DNA of 64,000 nucleotides, from positions 747,102 through 811,101 of the forward strand of contig CAVYNA010000004.1 in assembly GCA_963769765.1 (NCBI GenBank), read 5' to 3'. Both the position numbers and the translations under genes were made by a program. This document shows, piece by piece, positions 1 to 7,733 of this stretch. Position 1 is the first letter of the stretch; every line of letters starts with the position of its first letter. The notes below the pieces were generated by a model. It worked only from the letters and a program-made list of their open reading frames with translations. It did not search any database and was not told where the DNA came from. This stretch comes from Bog-756 sp963769765. Its GTDB lineage: Bacteria; Actinomycetota; Acidimicrobiia; Acidimicrobiales; RAAP-2.

Positions 1-1007
1 CCGCCGTACGTCGCGAACGACGGCGACCAGGCCGCTCCGGAGTCCGGAGGGGCGCTCGCGAGTCGTTTGTACGAGTTGACCGTGGGACAGGTGACCGCCA
101 CCATCGCCTGCGCGTGGTCGAGGAGACCCCCGACGAATTGATATGCGACCGGTGAGCAACCGAGTCCCCGGGGGTCCTCGGGGTCGTCGAAGACCGGCCG
201 GCCCTCACGGTCCCAGAGGCTGAGGTGCATGTGGAGGCCGTTGCCGGTCAGATTGGAGAACGGCTTCGGCATGAAGGTGGCGAGCATTCCGGCCTCGGTC
301 GCCAACGAGTGGACCAGGTAGCGGAAGACGATGACCCGGTCGGCTGTGGTCATCGGGTCGGAGTACTCGAAGTTCTGCTCGAACTGGCCGTTCGCGTCCT
401 CGTGATCGTTCGCGTAGTTCGACCAGCCGAGCGCGTTCATCGACCGCGAGACGGAGGTCAGGTGCCCGTACATCCGGTTCAGCGCACGGGCGTCGTAACA
501 GGGGGCCGACGCGAGGTCGAGCGGGTCCGCCACCACGATCCTCCCGTCAGGCTCCCGTCGGACCAAGAAGTACTCGACTTCCGCGCCCACCCCCATCGTG
601 AAGCCGGCGTTTCCAAGGCGCTCGAGCTGCTCGCGCAGGATCACCCGCGGCGCGTAGGGCCAAGGCTCGCCTTCGCACGTGGGATCGCACTGGACGATGG
701 CCAGGCCGGGCTGCCAGGGGGCCGCCATGTACGAAGAGAGGTCGGGCATCGCGACGATGTCCGGCGAGGACGGCCGTTGGCCCATCGCACCGGCTGCGTA
801 ACCTGCGAAACCCGCACCGTCGGCCAGCAGCTGGTCGGCCGACGAGCTCGGGACCAGCTTCGCGCACGGCTTGCCGTGCAGATCCACGAACATCGCGAAG
901 ATGAATTCGATCCCGTCACGGGCCAGCGCGTCGATGAACTCGTCCGGCGTGGTCGGCGCTGTCCCTGCCGCTCCGGCCTGTCCGCGGATCGGTGACACTG
1001 CAACCAT
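1..1007 (-). CDS. gmaS: Glutamine synthetase family ligase, GmaS/GlnT type (5' part; gene runs off the window)
   Basis: The minus strand from ATG at 1007 reads as an uninterrupted glutamine synthetase family protein of at least 335 residues. Visible landmarks are the beta-grasp N-terminal part with FVDLHGKPCAK, the GVGAEVEYFL metal-binding stretch, NANDHEDANGQFEQNF-like catalytic loop and TFMPKP followed by GNGLHMHLSLW. The large GlnA/GlnT fold makes amide bonds from glutamate, ammonia or an alkylamine and ATP. Because it lies divergent from a complete N-methylglutamate synthase-like set, gamma-glutamylmethylamide synthetase (methylamine plus glutamate) is the best reading; a plain type III glutamine synthetase cannot be excluded. 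The C-terminal part, with the adenylylation region, is outside the window. Confidence 0.8.
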   Translation of the reverse strand, partial: MVAVSPIRGQAGAAGTAPTTPDEFIDALARDGIEFIFAMFVDLHGKPCAKLVPSSSADQLLADGAGFAGYAAGAMGQRPSSPDIVAMPDLSSYMAAPWQPGLAIVQCDPTCEGEPWPYAPRVILREQLERLGNAGFTMGVGAEVEYFLVRREPDGRIVVADPLDLASAPCYDARALNRMYGHLTSVSRSMNALGWSNYANDHEDANGQFEQNFEYSDPMTTADRVIVFRYLVHSLATEAGMLATFMPKPFSNLTGNGLHMHLSLWDREGRPVFDDPEDPRGLGCSPVAYQFVGGLLDHAQAMVAVTCPTVNSYKRLASAPPDSGAAWSPSFATYG

Positions 1008-1092
1008 CAAGTGCTCCCTCGTCGTCGGATCCGGTCCTGCGTCACCGTTCGTCGCCACGGCGGCTCCCTGTTGTCAACATCGTTGCATGGCA

Positions 1093-1112
1093 CGAAACCG
1101 TCGTGGGTTTCG
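1093..1112. promoter_or_regulatory. Inverted repeat, candidate operator 1 (CGAAACC-N6-GGTTTCG)
   Basis: A perfect 7-bp inverted repeat CGAAACC-GTCGTG-GGTTTCG lies about 86 bp upstream of the gmaS start. A second copy of the same half-site pair occurs at 1205-1221 in the same intergenic region. The repetition and the near-equal spacing suggest binding sites for a dimeric regulator, possibly the XRE-cupin protein encoded at 6284. This is inference; no footprint is known. Confidence 0.45.
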
Positions 1113-1204
1113 CCCGCGTTACGAAGTGTTGCCGGCGGGTTAACAGGGGAAGCTTGGGAATCACCTTCCGGGCCGGACTCGACCACCCGGAACGTAACAG
1201 AGCC

Positions 1205-1221
1205 GAAACCAAAGGGGTTTC
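1205..1221. promoter_or_regulatory. Inverted repeat, candidate operator 2 (GAAACC-N5-GGTTTC)
   Basis: A perfect 6-bp inverted repeat GAAACC-AAAGG-GGTTTC, 60-75 bp upstream of the likely start of the flavoprotein gene. It matches the half-sites at 1093-1112. The rest of the 1008-1281 intergenic region shows no gene; it also contains the 9-bp palindrome GTTGTCAAC near 1070. Confidence 0.45.
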
Positions 1222-1281
1222 CTCTTGTGCAACACTGTTTCTGATGAGGAGACCCACTCACCCACTGCGAGAACGTCGCCG

Positions 1282-2068
1282 GTGACGGAGTCGATCACCG
1301 CCGCGCCGGCGGACCCGGACCGCGCCGACGGAGGCAGCGCCGGCAGAGACTGCGCCGGCGGAGGCCGCGCCGGCGTCGGCCCGCACCACGCTGCATCGGT
1401 ACGCCCACCGGGCGGCCTATGACCGGGCCACCATCGACGCGATCCTCGACGAGGGCCTCGTCTGCCACGTCGGCGTCCAGACAACCGAGGGATTTCCGGT
1501 CGTCATTCCCCTCGCGTACGGCCGCGACGGCAACGATATCTATCTGCACGGCTCGGCGGCGAGTCGCTTCTTCCGCAGGTCGCGGTCTGCGTCGCTCGAG
1601 GTGTGTTTGACGGTGACCCTTCTCGACGGTGTCGTCGTCGCACGGTCCACCTACAACACCGACATCAACTACCGGTCCGTCGTGATCATCGGGAAGGCGT
1701 CGGAGGTCACCGACCCCGACGAGAAGCGCCGGGGCCTCGACTGCCTGGTCGACCACATCCTCCCGGGCCGGTGCCACGACGCACGGCCGCCCACCGACAA
1801 GGAGGTCCGGAGCACCATGCTGCTCAAGATGGCGATCCTCGAGGCATCTGCGAAGGTCCGCACCGGCTGGCCGCTCGACGACGAGGCCGACTGCGACCTG
1901 CCCATCTGGGCCGGCGTGCTGGCAGCGCGCACGTCCTGGTCGCCACCGGAGACCGATCCGCTCCTGCGCTTCGACCTCGACCCGCCACCGTCCCTCGTCG
2001 GCTACGGACGGGGCCGACCCGGAAACGGGAAGTCCGGGCCCCTCGGATCACCGAACGGAGAGGCCTGA
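1282..2068 (+). CDS. Pyridoxamine 5'-phosphate oxidase-related FMN-binding protein (frame break near the N-terminus)
   Basis: From about 1385 one frame reads HRYAHRAAYDRATIDAILDE, then VCHVGVQTTEGFPVVIPLAYG, then IYLHGSAASR, a typical start of the PPOX/FMN-binding split-barrel family, and continues to a stop at 2068 (SVVIIGKASEV, DCLVDHILPGR). Members bind FMN or heme and their reactions are mostly unassigned. No ATG, GTG or TTG exists in that frame after the stop at 1283-1285; the only good start, GTG at 1282 (VTESITAAPAD), is in another frame. An Ala/Pro/Glu-rich GC repeat lies between them, so a one-base frame break at about 1300-1380 is likely. It is the first gene after the twin inverted repeats and is followed 3 bp later by the amidotransferase gene. 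Confidence 0.7.
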
Positions 2069-2071
2069 ACC

Positions 2072-2986
2072 GTGTGCGGCGTGGTGGGTCTCTTGCTCAA
2101 GGATCCCGATCTCGAACCCGAGCTCGGATCGATGCTGGTCCCGATGATCACGGCTCTGGCGCCCCGTGGTCCGGACTCCTCCGGGGTGGCCGTCTACGCG
2201 GGGACGGACCGAGCGCTCGACGGCGCAACCGCCCGACCGACGCTCGGCGTCTCGCTCGGGAGCGACGAGCCGGTCGAGTGGGAGGAGATCTCGACCTTGC
2301 TCGCCGCGACCTGCGAGGTCGGGGAGGTCTGCACGTTCCCCTCGGGGATCCGGCTCACCGTCCCGGTCGACGAGGTCGGCCGGCTGGTCGACGTGCTCGC
2401 TGCCGAGCGCCCGGAGGTGCGAGTGCTCGGGACGGGAAGAACCCTCACCGTGGTGAAGGACACCGGCTCCCCCACGTACACCTGCAGCCGACACGGCATG
2501 GTCTCGTGGAGCGGTCGGCTGGCAGTGGCCCACACCCGAATGGCGACCGAGTCGGCTGTCACCAAGCTCCACTCACACCCGTTCGTGCCGGCTCCTGGCC
2601 TCACGGTGGTCCACAACGGATCGTTCTCCAACCACGCCAGCGTGCGTCGCCGGCTCGAGGACGAAGGAGTCCGCTTCGACTCCGACAACGACTCCGAAGT
2701 GGCAGCGCGGCTCCTCGCCGCCCGGCTCGACCGCGGGGACGACCTCTCGGCCGCCACCCGATGGGTCATGTCCGAGATGGACGGCTTCTTCACGTTGGTC
2801 GTGGGGACCGACGCCGGCATGGCCGTCGTCCGCGACGCTTTTGCGTGCAAGCCGGCCGTCATCGCCGAGACCGACGCCTACGTCGCCGTGGCGTCCGAGT
2901 ACCGCGCCCTCGCCGGCCTACCCGGCGTCGAGCGCGCACACGTGTTCGAGCCCCGACCAGAGGAGGTCTACGCGTGGAATTCCTGA
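2072..2986 (+). CDS. glxB: Class II glutamine amidotransferase subunit, GlxB/MgsA type
   Basis: A 304-residue protein starting MCGVVGLLLK from GTG at 2072, with a purine-rich SD-like stretch just before it. Cys2 is the N-terminal nucleophile of class II glutamine amidotransferases after Met removal; ALAPRGPDSSG, HTRMATES, SHPF and VVHNGSFSN are family motifs. In glutamate synthase-like N-methylglutamate synthase this subunit takes the place of the GltB amidotransferase domain. The gene is followed by the other two split glutamate synthase domains, with the glxC start lying inside the glxB 3' end, so co-translation is likely. The substrate (methylamine rather than ammonia) is inferred from the neighbouring gmaS-like gene. 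Confidence 0.8.
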   Translation: MCGVVGLLLKDPDLEPELGSMLVPMITALAPRGPDSSGVAVYAGTDRALDGATARPTLGVSLGSDEPVEWEEISTLLAATCEVGEVCTFPSGIRLTVPVDEVGRLVDVLAAERPEVRVLGTGRTLTVVKDTGSPTYTCSRHGMVSWSGRLAVAHTRMATESAVTKLHSHPFVPAPGLTVVHNGSFSNHASVRRRLEDEGVRFDSDNDSEVAARLLAARLDRGDDLSAATRWVMSEMDGFFTLVVGTDAGMAVVRDAFACKPAVIAETDAYVAVASEYRALAGLPGVERAHVFEPRPEEVYAWNS

Positions 2987-3666
2987 ACTGCGCCGAGCGC
3001 TCCGTGCAAGAGGTCAACCGTGCGCTCCGCAGGATGGAGCCCGGGACGTCGTGCACACTCACCTCCCCGTCCGGCCAGCACAACCTCGCCGTCGGCCTCA
3101 CCGAGGAGTTGGACCTCTCCGTCGACGGCAACGCGGGCTACTTCCTCGGTGGCCTCTGCGGCCGCGGAGACGGGACCGGGCCGCGGATCACCGTCGACGG
3201 CTTCGTGGGCTGGTCGGTGGGCGAGAACCTGATGGGCGGGAGCATCCGGGTGCGCGGGAACGCGTCCCAGAGCGCCGGCTCGAGCGCCAGGGGCGGCCTC
3301 ATCGCCATCGACGGATCGGCCTCGCTCCGCGCGGGGATCTCGCTGAAAGGTGCGACCCTCGCGATCGCGGGCGACACCGGCGCTATGACGGGGTTCATGG
3401 CGCAGGCCGGCACGATCCTCGTCGGGGGCGCCGCGGGCGACGGGCTCGGCGACTCGCTCTACGAGGCGGTCGTCTACGTGGCCGGGACGATCTCGTCACT
3501 CGGCGCGGACGCGACCGTCGATGAGCTCGTCGAGGACGACTTCCTTACCGTCAAGCGACTCGTCGAGCTGACCGGCTACGACCACGTCGAACCCGAGCGG
3601 GTGACCAAAGTCGTGTCGGCCCGCACCTTGTACCACTTCTCGGCGGACCACCACGGGGCGTACTAA
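2974..3666 (+). CDS. glxC: Glutamate synthase C-terminal GXGXG domain protein, GlxC/MgsB type
   Basis: GTG at 2974 is preceded by AGGAGG at 2961-2966 and overlaps the end of glxB, giving a 230-residue protein. Repeated GG/VxGNA-like turns (LSVDGNAGYFLGG, VGENLMGGSIRVRGNA, AGDTGAMTGFMAQAG) form the right-handed beta-helix of the GltB alpha-subunit C-terminal domain. In GltB this domain is structural; in split synthases such as MgsABC and GlxBCD it is a separate subunit. Its stop codon overlaps the ATG of glxD (TAATG), showing tight coupling. Longer upstream reading in the same frame is out-of-frame shadow of glxB and was not used. Confidence 0.8.
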   Translation: MEFLNCAERSVQEVNRALRRMEPGTSCTLTSPSGQHNLAVGLTEELDLSVDGNAGYFLGGLCGRGDGTGPRITVDGFVGWSVGENLMGGSIRVRGNASQSAGSSARGGLIAIDGSASLRAGISLKGATLAIAGDTGAMTGFMAQAGTILVGGAAGDGLGDSLYEAVVYVAGTISSLGADATVDELVEDDFLTVKRLVELTGYDHVEPERVTKVVSARTLYHFSADHHGAY

Positions 3667-5045
3667 TGGAGTCCTCCCGACCGGAACCTGGAGACGTCGA
3701 TCCTGAGGCAGGGCCCGCTCCGGACGTTCCGAGCCACACGTTTCCTCCCGCCGTGATCCGCCGGATCCACGACATGGCGGACCGCGGCATCTATCCGATC
3801 CGCGGTCTCGGCGCGAAGCGCCGGGTCCCCGACTTCGACGATCTCGTGTTCGTCACGGCGTCGGTCTCGCGGTACCCACTCGAGGGCTACCGCGAGCGCT
3901 GCGAGACCCGTACCGTGCTCGGTGGGCGCCACGGCGCCGAGCCGATCGAGCTCGACATCCCGATCACGATCGCCGGGATGAGCTTCGGCGCCCTCTCGGC
4001 GACGGCGAAAGAGGCGCTCGGCCGGGCCGCCTCGTTGGTCGGGACGTCGACCACCACCGGCGACGGGGGGATGACCCCCGAGGAGCGTAAGGCGTCCGAT
4101 CTGCTCGTCTATCAGGTGCTCCCCTCCCGGTACGGCTTCGACCCCGCCGACCTCCGCCAGGCAGACGCTGTCGAGATCGTCGTCGGTCAGGGCGCCAAGC
4201 CCGGCGGTGGTGGGATGCTGCTCGGCCAGAAGGTCGACGCCCGCGTCGCCCGCATGCGCACCTTGCCGGCCGGCATCGACCAGCGCTCGGCGAGCCGACA
4301 CCCCGACTGGGTCGGGCCGGACGACCTCCGCATCAAGATCGAGGAGCTCCGCGAGGCAACCGAGTGGCAGGTCCCCGTCTACGTGAAGCTCGGCGCCACC
4401 CGCGTGGGCTACGACGTCAAGCTCGCCGTGGCCGCCGGTGCCGACGTGGTCGTCGTCGACGGCATGCAGGGGGGGACCGCAGCCACCCAGGACGTCTTCA
4501 TCGAACACACTGGCATCCCGACGCTCGCCGCCGTTCGGATGGCGGCCGAAGCGCTCCGTGAGGTCGGGATGTCCGACCAGGTCCAGCTCATCGTGTCGGG
4601 TGGCATCCGCACCGGCGCCGACGTTGCGAAGGCGCTCGCCCTCGGCGCCGATGCGGTCTCGATCGGCGTGGCGGCACTCGTCGCCCTGGGCTGCAACCGG
4701 CGTTCCTACCACCCGGCGGACGGTACGACGGTCGACCTCGACGAGGAGTACCGCGCCCTCGGGACCCGGCCCGGCAACTGCGCGCACTGCCAGACCGGCC
4801 GCTGCCCGGTCGGCATCGCCACCCAGGAACCCGTGCTCGAGGAGCGGCTCGACGCCGCGGGCGGCGCCCGGGCGGTCGCCAACTACCTCCGTTCGCTCAC
4901 CATGGAGGTGACCGCTCTGGCCAGGGCCTGTGGGAAGTCGAGCGTCCACCACCTCGAGCCGGAGGACCTCGCCGCCCTCACCGTCGAGGCCTCCGCGATG
5001 TCAGGCGTCCCGCTCGCGGGTACCGACTGGGTCCCGGGACGGTGA
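3666..5045 (+). CDS. glxD: FMN- and Fe-S-binding glutamate synthase central domain, GlxD/MgsC type
   Basis: A 459-residue protein with the glutamate synthase FMN-binding barrel: PITIAGMSFGALS, TTTGDGGMTPEE, VGQGAKPGGGGMLLG, YVKLGATRVG, VVVVDGMQGGTAA and IVSGGIRTGADVAKALALGADAV. Near the C-terminus, CAHCQTGRCPVGIATQ carries the three cysteines that bind the iron-sulfur cluster. This is the catalytic subunit that moves nitrogen (or methylamine-derived nitrogen) onto the 2-oxo acid. It overlaps glxC by one base and its TGA overlaps the GTG of the next gene (GTGA), so the four genes behave as one translational unit. Confidence 0.85.
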   Translation: MESSRPEPGDVDPEAGPAPDVPSHTFPPAVIRRIHDMADRGIYPIRGLGAKRRVPDFDDLVFVTASVSRYPLEGYRERCETRTVLGGRHGAEPIELDIPITIAGMSFGALSATAKEALGRAASLVGTSTTTGDGGMTPEERKASDLLVYQVLPSRYGFDPADLRQADAVEIVVGQGAKPGGGGMLLGQKVDARVARMRTLPAGIDQRSASRHPDWVGPDDLRIKIEELREATEWQVPVYVKLGATRVGYDVKLAVAAGADVVVVDGMQGGTAATQDVFIEHTGIPTLAAVRMAAEALREVGMSDQVQLIVSGGIRTGADVAKALALGADAVSIGVAALVALGCNRRSYHPADGTTVDLDEEYRALGTRPGNCAHCQTGRCPVGIATQEPVLEERLDAAGGARAVANYLRSLTMEVTALARACGKSSVHHLEPEDLAALTVEASAMSGVPLAGTDWVPGR

Positions 5046-6235
5046 CCAGGTCGACGGGGGCAGACGTCGTCGTCATCGGCGGCGGCGTGGTCGGTCTGAG
5101 CACCGCCTACGCCCTCACCGAGCTCGGTGTCGGCTCTGTCGTGGTGCTCGAGCGGGACACCATCGGGAGCGGGGGGACGGGGAAGTCCTCCGGGGTGGTG
5201 CGGTGCCACTACGGCGTCCGCTCACTGGCCGCGCTGGCATGGCGGTCGCTGCCGGTCCTCGAAGAAGCCGAGGAGCGACTCGGCAGCTCGTCCGGTTTCC
5301 GCCGGACCGGGTACCTGGTCGCGGTCGGGCCGGAGAATGGAGAGGCGCTCCGCGCGAACGTGGCCATGCAGCAGGCCCTCGGGATCGAGGTCGAGCTGGC
5401 CGAACCCTCGGAGTGGGAGCAGCACTGGCCCGGAGCCGAGTTCGCCGACGTCGCGCTGTTGGCCTACGAACCGCGCGGCGGCTTCGGCGACGCGCACCAG
5501 ACCGCGCTCGCCTTCGCCGGCGCCGCCCGGCGCAATGGCGCAGTCGTGCGCCAGGGATGCGCGGCAATGCGCATCGACACTCGGGCCGGTCGCGTGATCG
5601 GTGTCGCGACGAGCGACGGGGACGTCCTCGCAACGGAACGGGTCGTCCTCGCGTCCGGCGCGTGGTCGGTAGCGCTCGCCGCCGGCGCAGGTATCGAACT
5701 TCCGATCGTCTCCCAGCTCGCGCGGATCCTGCTCGTCGATCCGGGTGCGCCGCTCGGGGAGGTACCGGTCCTCTCCGATCTCGTCAACCTCTGCTATTTA
5801 CGGCTCGAAGGCCCGAGCTCGCTGCTGCTGGGCGACAGCGACCACACGCGGCCGGTCTGGGCGGACCCGGACCGGTACGCCGACCGCGCCGACCCGGCCT
5901 TCATCGAGCGGATGATCTCGAAGTTCGTCGCTCGCTTCCCGACACTCGGAGACGCCGCCCTCGCCACGACGTATGCGGGCTGCTACGACGTCACGCCGGA
6001 CTACAACCCGATCGTCTCGCCCTGCCACGTCGAGGGGCTCCTCTTGTGCGCCGGCTTCTCCGGCCACGGGTACAAGATCTCGCCCGGCATCGGAGAGCTG
6101 GCCGCCGACCTCCTCTGGAAGGGATCGAGCCGCCATCCCGATGTCGACCATCGCGACTTCCGGCTCGAGCGGTTCGACGAGGGCTCACTCCTCACGAGCC
6201 CGCACCCGTATGTGGGCGCAGGGCAGATGCGCTGA
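5042..6235 (+). CDS. FAD-dependent amine oxidoreductase (DAO family; sarcosine oxidase beta / N-methylglutamate dehydrogenase-like)
   Basis: A 397-residue DAO-fold protein. The N-terminus has the Rossmann motif VVVIGGGVVGLSTAYAL, then VVLERDTIGSGGTGKSSGVVR, and the C-terminal GYKISPGIGELAADLL closes the FAD site. DAO-family members oxidise secondary amines such as sarcosine, glycine or N-methylglutamate. Its place directly after glxBCD (GTGA overlap) suggests it demethylates the N-methyl amino acid made by the synthase. Known N-methylglutamate dehydrogenases have several subunits (MgdABCD); no heterotetramer partners are seen here, so either this is a single-subunit version or the substrate differs. 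Confidence 0.7.
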   Translation: MTRSTGADVVVIGGGVVGLSTAYALTELGVGSVVVLERDTIGSGGTGKSSGVVRCHYGVRSLAALAWRSLPVLEEAEERLGSSSGFRRTGYLVAVGPENGEALRANVAMQQALGIEVELAEPSEWEQHWPGAEFADVALLAYEPRGGFGDAHQTALAFAGAARRNGAVVRQGCAAMRIDTRAGRVIGVATSDGDVLATERVVLASGAWSVALAAGAGIELPIVSQLARILLVDPGAPLGEVPVLSDLVNLCYLRLEGPSSLLLGDSDHTRPVWADPDRYADRADPAFIERMISKFVARFPTLGDAALATTYAGCYDVTPDYNPIVSPCHVEGLLLCAGFSGHGYKISPGIGELAADLLWKGSSRHPDVDHRDFRLERFDEGSLLTSPHPYVGAGQMR

Positions 6236-6242
6236 GCCCGTC

Positions 6243-6266
6243 GGCATCCCCTGGAGTCGGGATGCC
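6243..6266. terminator. 8-bp perfect hairpin between the oxidoreductase and the regulator gene
   Basis: GGCATCCC, an 8-base loop and GGGATGCC form a perfect stem just after the stop at 6235. There is no T-tract, so it may be a factor-dependent terminator, a transcript stabiliser or an operator for the regulator gene that follows. Confidence 0.4.
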
Positions 6267-6271
6267 ACGCC

Positions 6272-6277
6272 TAGGCT
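6272..6277 (+). promoter_or_regulatory. -10 element of a probable leaderless promoter
   Basis: TAGGCT lies exactly six bases before the GTG start at 6284. This spacing places the transcription start on the start codon, as in leaderless actinobacterial mRNAs, and means the XRE-cupin gene can be transcribed apart from the upstream operon. Confidence 0.45.
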
Positions 6278-6283
6278 GGCGAC

Positions 6284-6976
6284 GTGGCGAAGGCACCCTC
6301 TCGACGTCGGCCGCCCGCGCGGGCCGCGGCTGTCGCCAAGCTCAACGGCGCGAAGGATGCCGCCCCGGTCCTCCCGCGCACCCAACCCGCACCTGAGAGC
6401 CAGGGCGGCCAGCTCGGCTGGGTCATCGCCAACCACGTGCGGAACCGGCGCCAGGCGATCGGCCTGACGGTCGGTCAGCTGGCGGAGCTCACCGGCATCT
6501 CCAAGGGCATGCTCTCGAAGATCGAGAACGCCCAGTCCTCCCCCAGCCTCGCGACGATCGAGCGGCTGGCCGGCGCGCTGGACATGCCGGTGACCTCGCT
6601 CTTCCGCGGGCTCGCTGAGGAACGGGACGCCGTCTTCGTCAAGGCCGACAGCGGGCCCGAGATCATCCGGCAGGGCACCCGCGCCGGGCACACGTACGAG
6701 CTGCTCGGCAGCATGCGGGGCCCCTACAAGCGGGTCGAACCGCTCCTCGTCTCGCTGAGCGACCGGAACGAGGTCTTCCCGCTCTTCCAGCACGCCGGCA
6801 TCGAGCTGCTCTACATGCTCAGCGGGGTGATGGAGTACAGCTACGGACGACAGCACTACCGCATGGCGCGTGGTGACACGCTCCAGTTCGAGGGCGACAT
6901 CCCCCACGGGCCGACCCAGCTGATCAAGCTGCCGATCAAGTTCCTCTCGATCACCATCTACGGCGAGCGCAACTGA
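6284..6976 (+). CDS. XRE-family transcriptional regulator with C-terminal cupin domain
   Basis: A 230-residue protein. After a basic Ala/Pro tail, residues about 45-100 form an HTH_3 domain (VRNRRQAIGLTVGQLAEL then ISKGMLSKIENAQSSPSLAT). The C-terminal third is a cupin (ELLYMLSGVMEYSYG, DTLQFEGDIPHGP). Such XRE-cupin proteins sense small metabolites and often control amino acid or polyamine catabolism. It sits at the end of the methylamine-type operon, and the paired inverted repeats at 1093 and 1205 are plausible targets. GTG at 6284 was chosen because of the -10 hexamer six bases upstream. Confidence 0.85.
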   Translation: MAKAPSRRRPPARAAAVAKLNGAKDAAPVLPRTQPAPESQGGQLGWVIANHVRNRRQAIGLTVGQLAELTGISKGMLSKIENAQSSPSLATIERLAGALDMPVTSLFRGLAEERDAVFVKADSGPEIIRQGTRAGHTYELLGSMRGPYKRVEPLLVSLSDRNEVFPLFQHAGIELLYMLSGVMEYSYGRQHYRMARGDTLQFEGDIPHGPTQLIKLPIKFLSITIYGERN

Positions 6977-7015
6977 CGCGGGCCGTCGCCCGACGTCGGT
7001 CTTGAGACGCTCGGC

Positions 7016-7513
7016 TCAGCGACCCTGCGGGGTCTCCGCGAGCTCGGAGAGGCGGCGAAGCTCGGCGTTCGACCCACGCCGATGGCCGGTGATCCGCAAC
7101 GGTGCCGGTGCGGTGAGGACAGGGAGCGACGTGATTCGGATCACCCGCTCCCGCACGCCGCGACCGAGCAGGCGTCCGAACCGGCGATGTCGGTGCGATC
7201 CGAGCACGATGACGTCGGCCCCGAACCGCTCGGCGGCCTCGACGATGCGCGGCGCAAGAGTGAAGCAGTTGACCAGCGCGGTCTCACCCGAGGCGTCGAG
7301 CCCGGCATCGCGGAGCTCCGCGACCGCGCGTTCGAGCACCGAGACGGCCTCGTCGTGGGTCTCGTGGGTGACGCCGCGTCCGCCGATCAGGAGCTCGTTC
7401 GCATGGAAGACCCGGACAGACGCTTCGTCCTGCCGAGCGAGCGACGCAGCGAATGCGAGCCCGACCTCCCCGGAAGGTGACTCGTCGATGGAAAGGAGCA
7501 ACCGCTGCAGCAT
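7016..7513 (-). CDS. Universal stress protein (UspA family)
   Basis: From ATG at 7513 this gives MLQRLLLSIDESPSGEVGLA, the usual UspA beta-1/alpha-1 start, and later ADVIVLGSHRHRRFGRLLGR plus VRERVIRITSLPVLT, matching the ATP-binding G-x2-G-x9 region in degenerate form (the final GS is not clear). ATG at 7585 would add 24 disordered residues; 7513 is preferred because it has GAGGGCGG upstream. UspA proteins bind ATP or other ligands under stress or starvation. Together with Hsp20, the APH/P-loop fusion, the hydrogenase and the CBS protein nearby it forms a set like the mycobacterial DosR regulon. Confidence 0.8.
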   Translation of the reverse strand: MLQRLLLSIDESPSGEVGLAFAASLARQDEASVRVFHANELLIGGRGVTHETHDEAVSVLERAVAELRDAGLDASGETALVNCFTLAPRIVEAAERFGADVIVLGSHRHRRFGRLLGRGVRERVIRITSLPVLTAPAPLRITGHRRGSNAELRRLSELAETPQGR

Positions 7514-7733
7514 GACCGCCCTCGATTCCCCGGTGCGATCCGAAGCGCCGGATGCGCCCCCGATCGGCCCGTTTGTTTCGACCATGTTAACACCAGGCCC
7601 ATCGGCGTCTGCGACTTTGTCACCATTGTTTCATGTGAAGAAACCATCAAAGTGGCGGACCGGGATGCGGACCGAATGGCGGACCCGAGTAGGAGGCACC
7701 CGACGCTCCGATCTGGTACGACTGGGCCTCTCC

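Noticed and set aside
225..995. A 256-residue plus-strand frame opposite gmaS
   Set aside because: It is the antisense shadow of a well-conserved glutamine synthetase and is Arg/Val/His-rich without family features.
1603..3666. A 687-residue frame covering the flavoprotein, glxB and glxC
   Set aside because: Only the last 230 codons (glxC, from GTG 2974) are real; the rest is out-of-frame reading of the two upstream genes.
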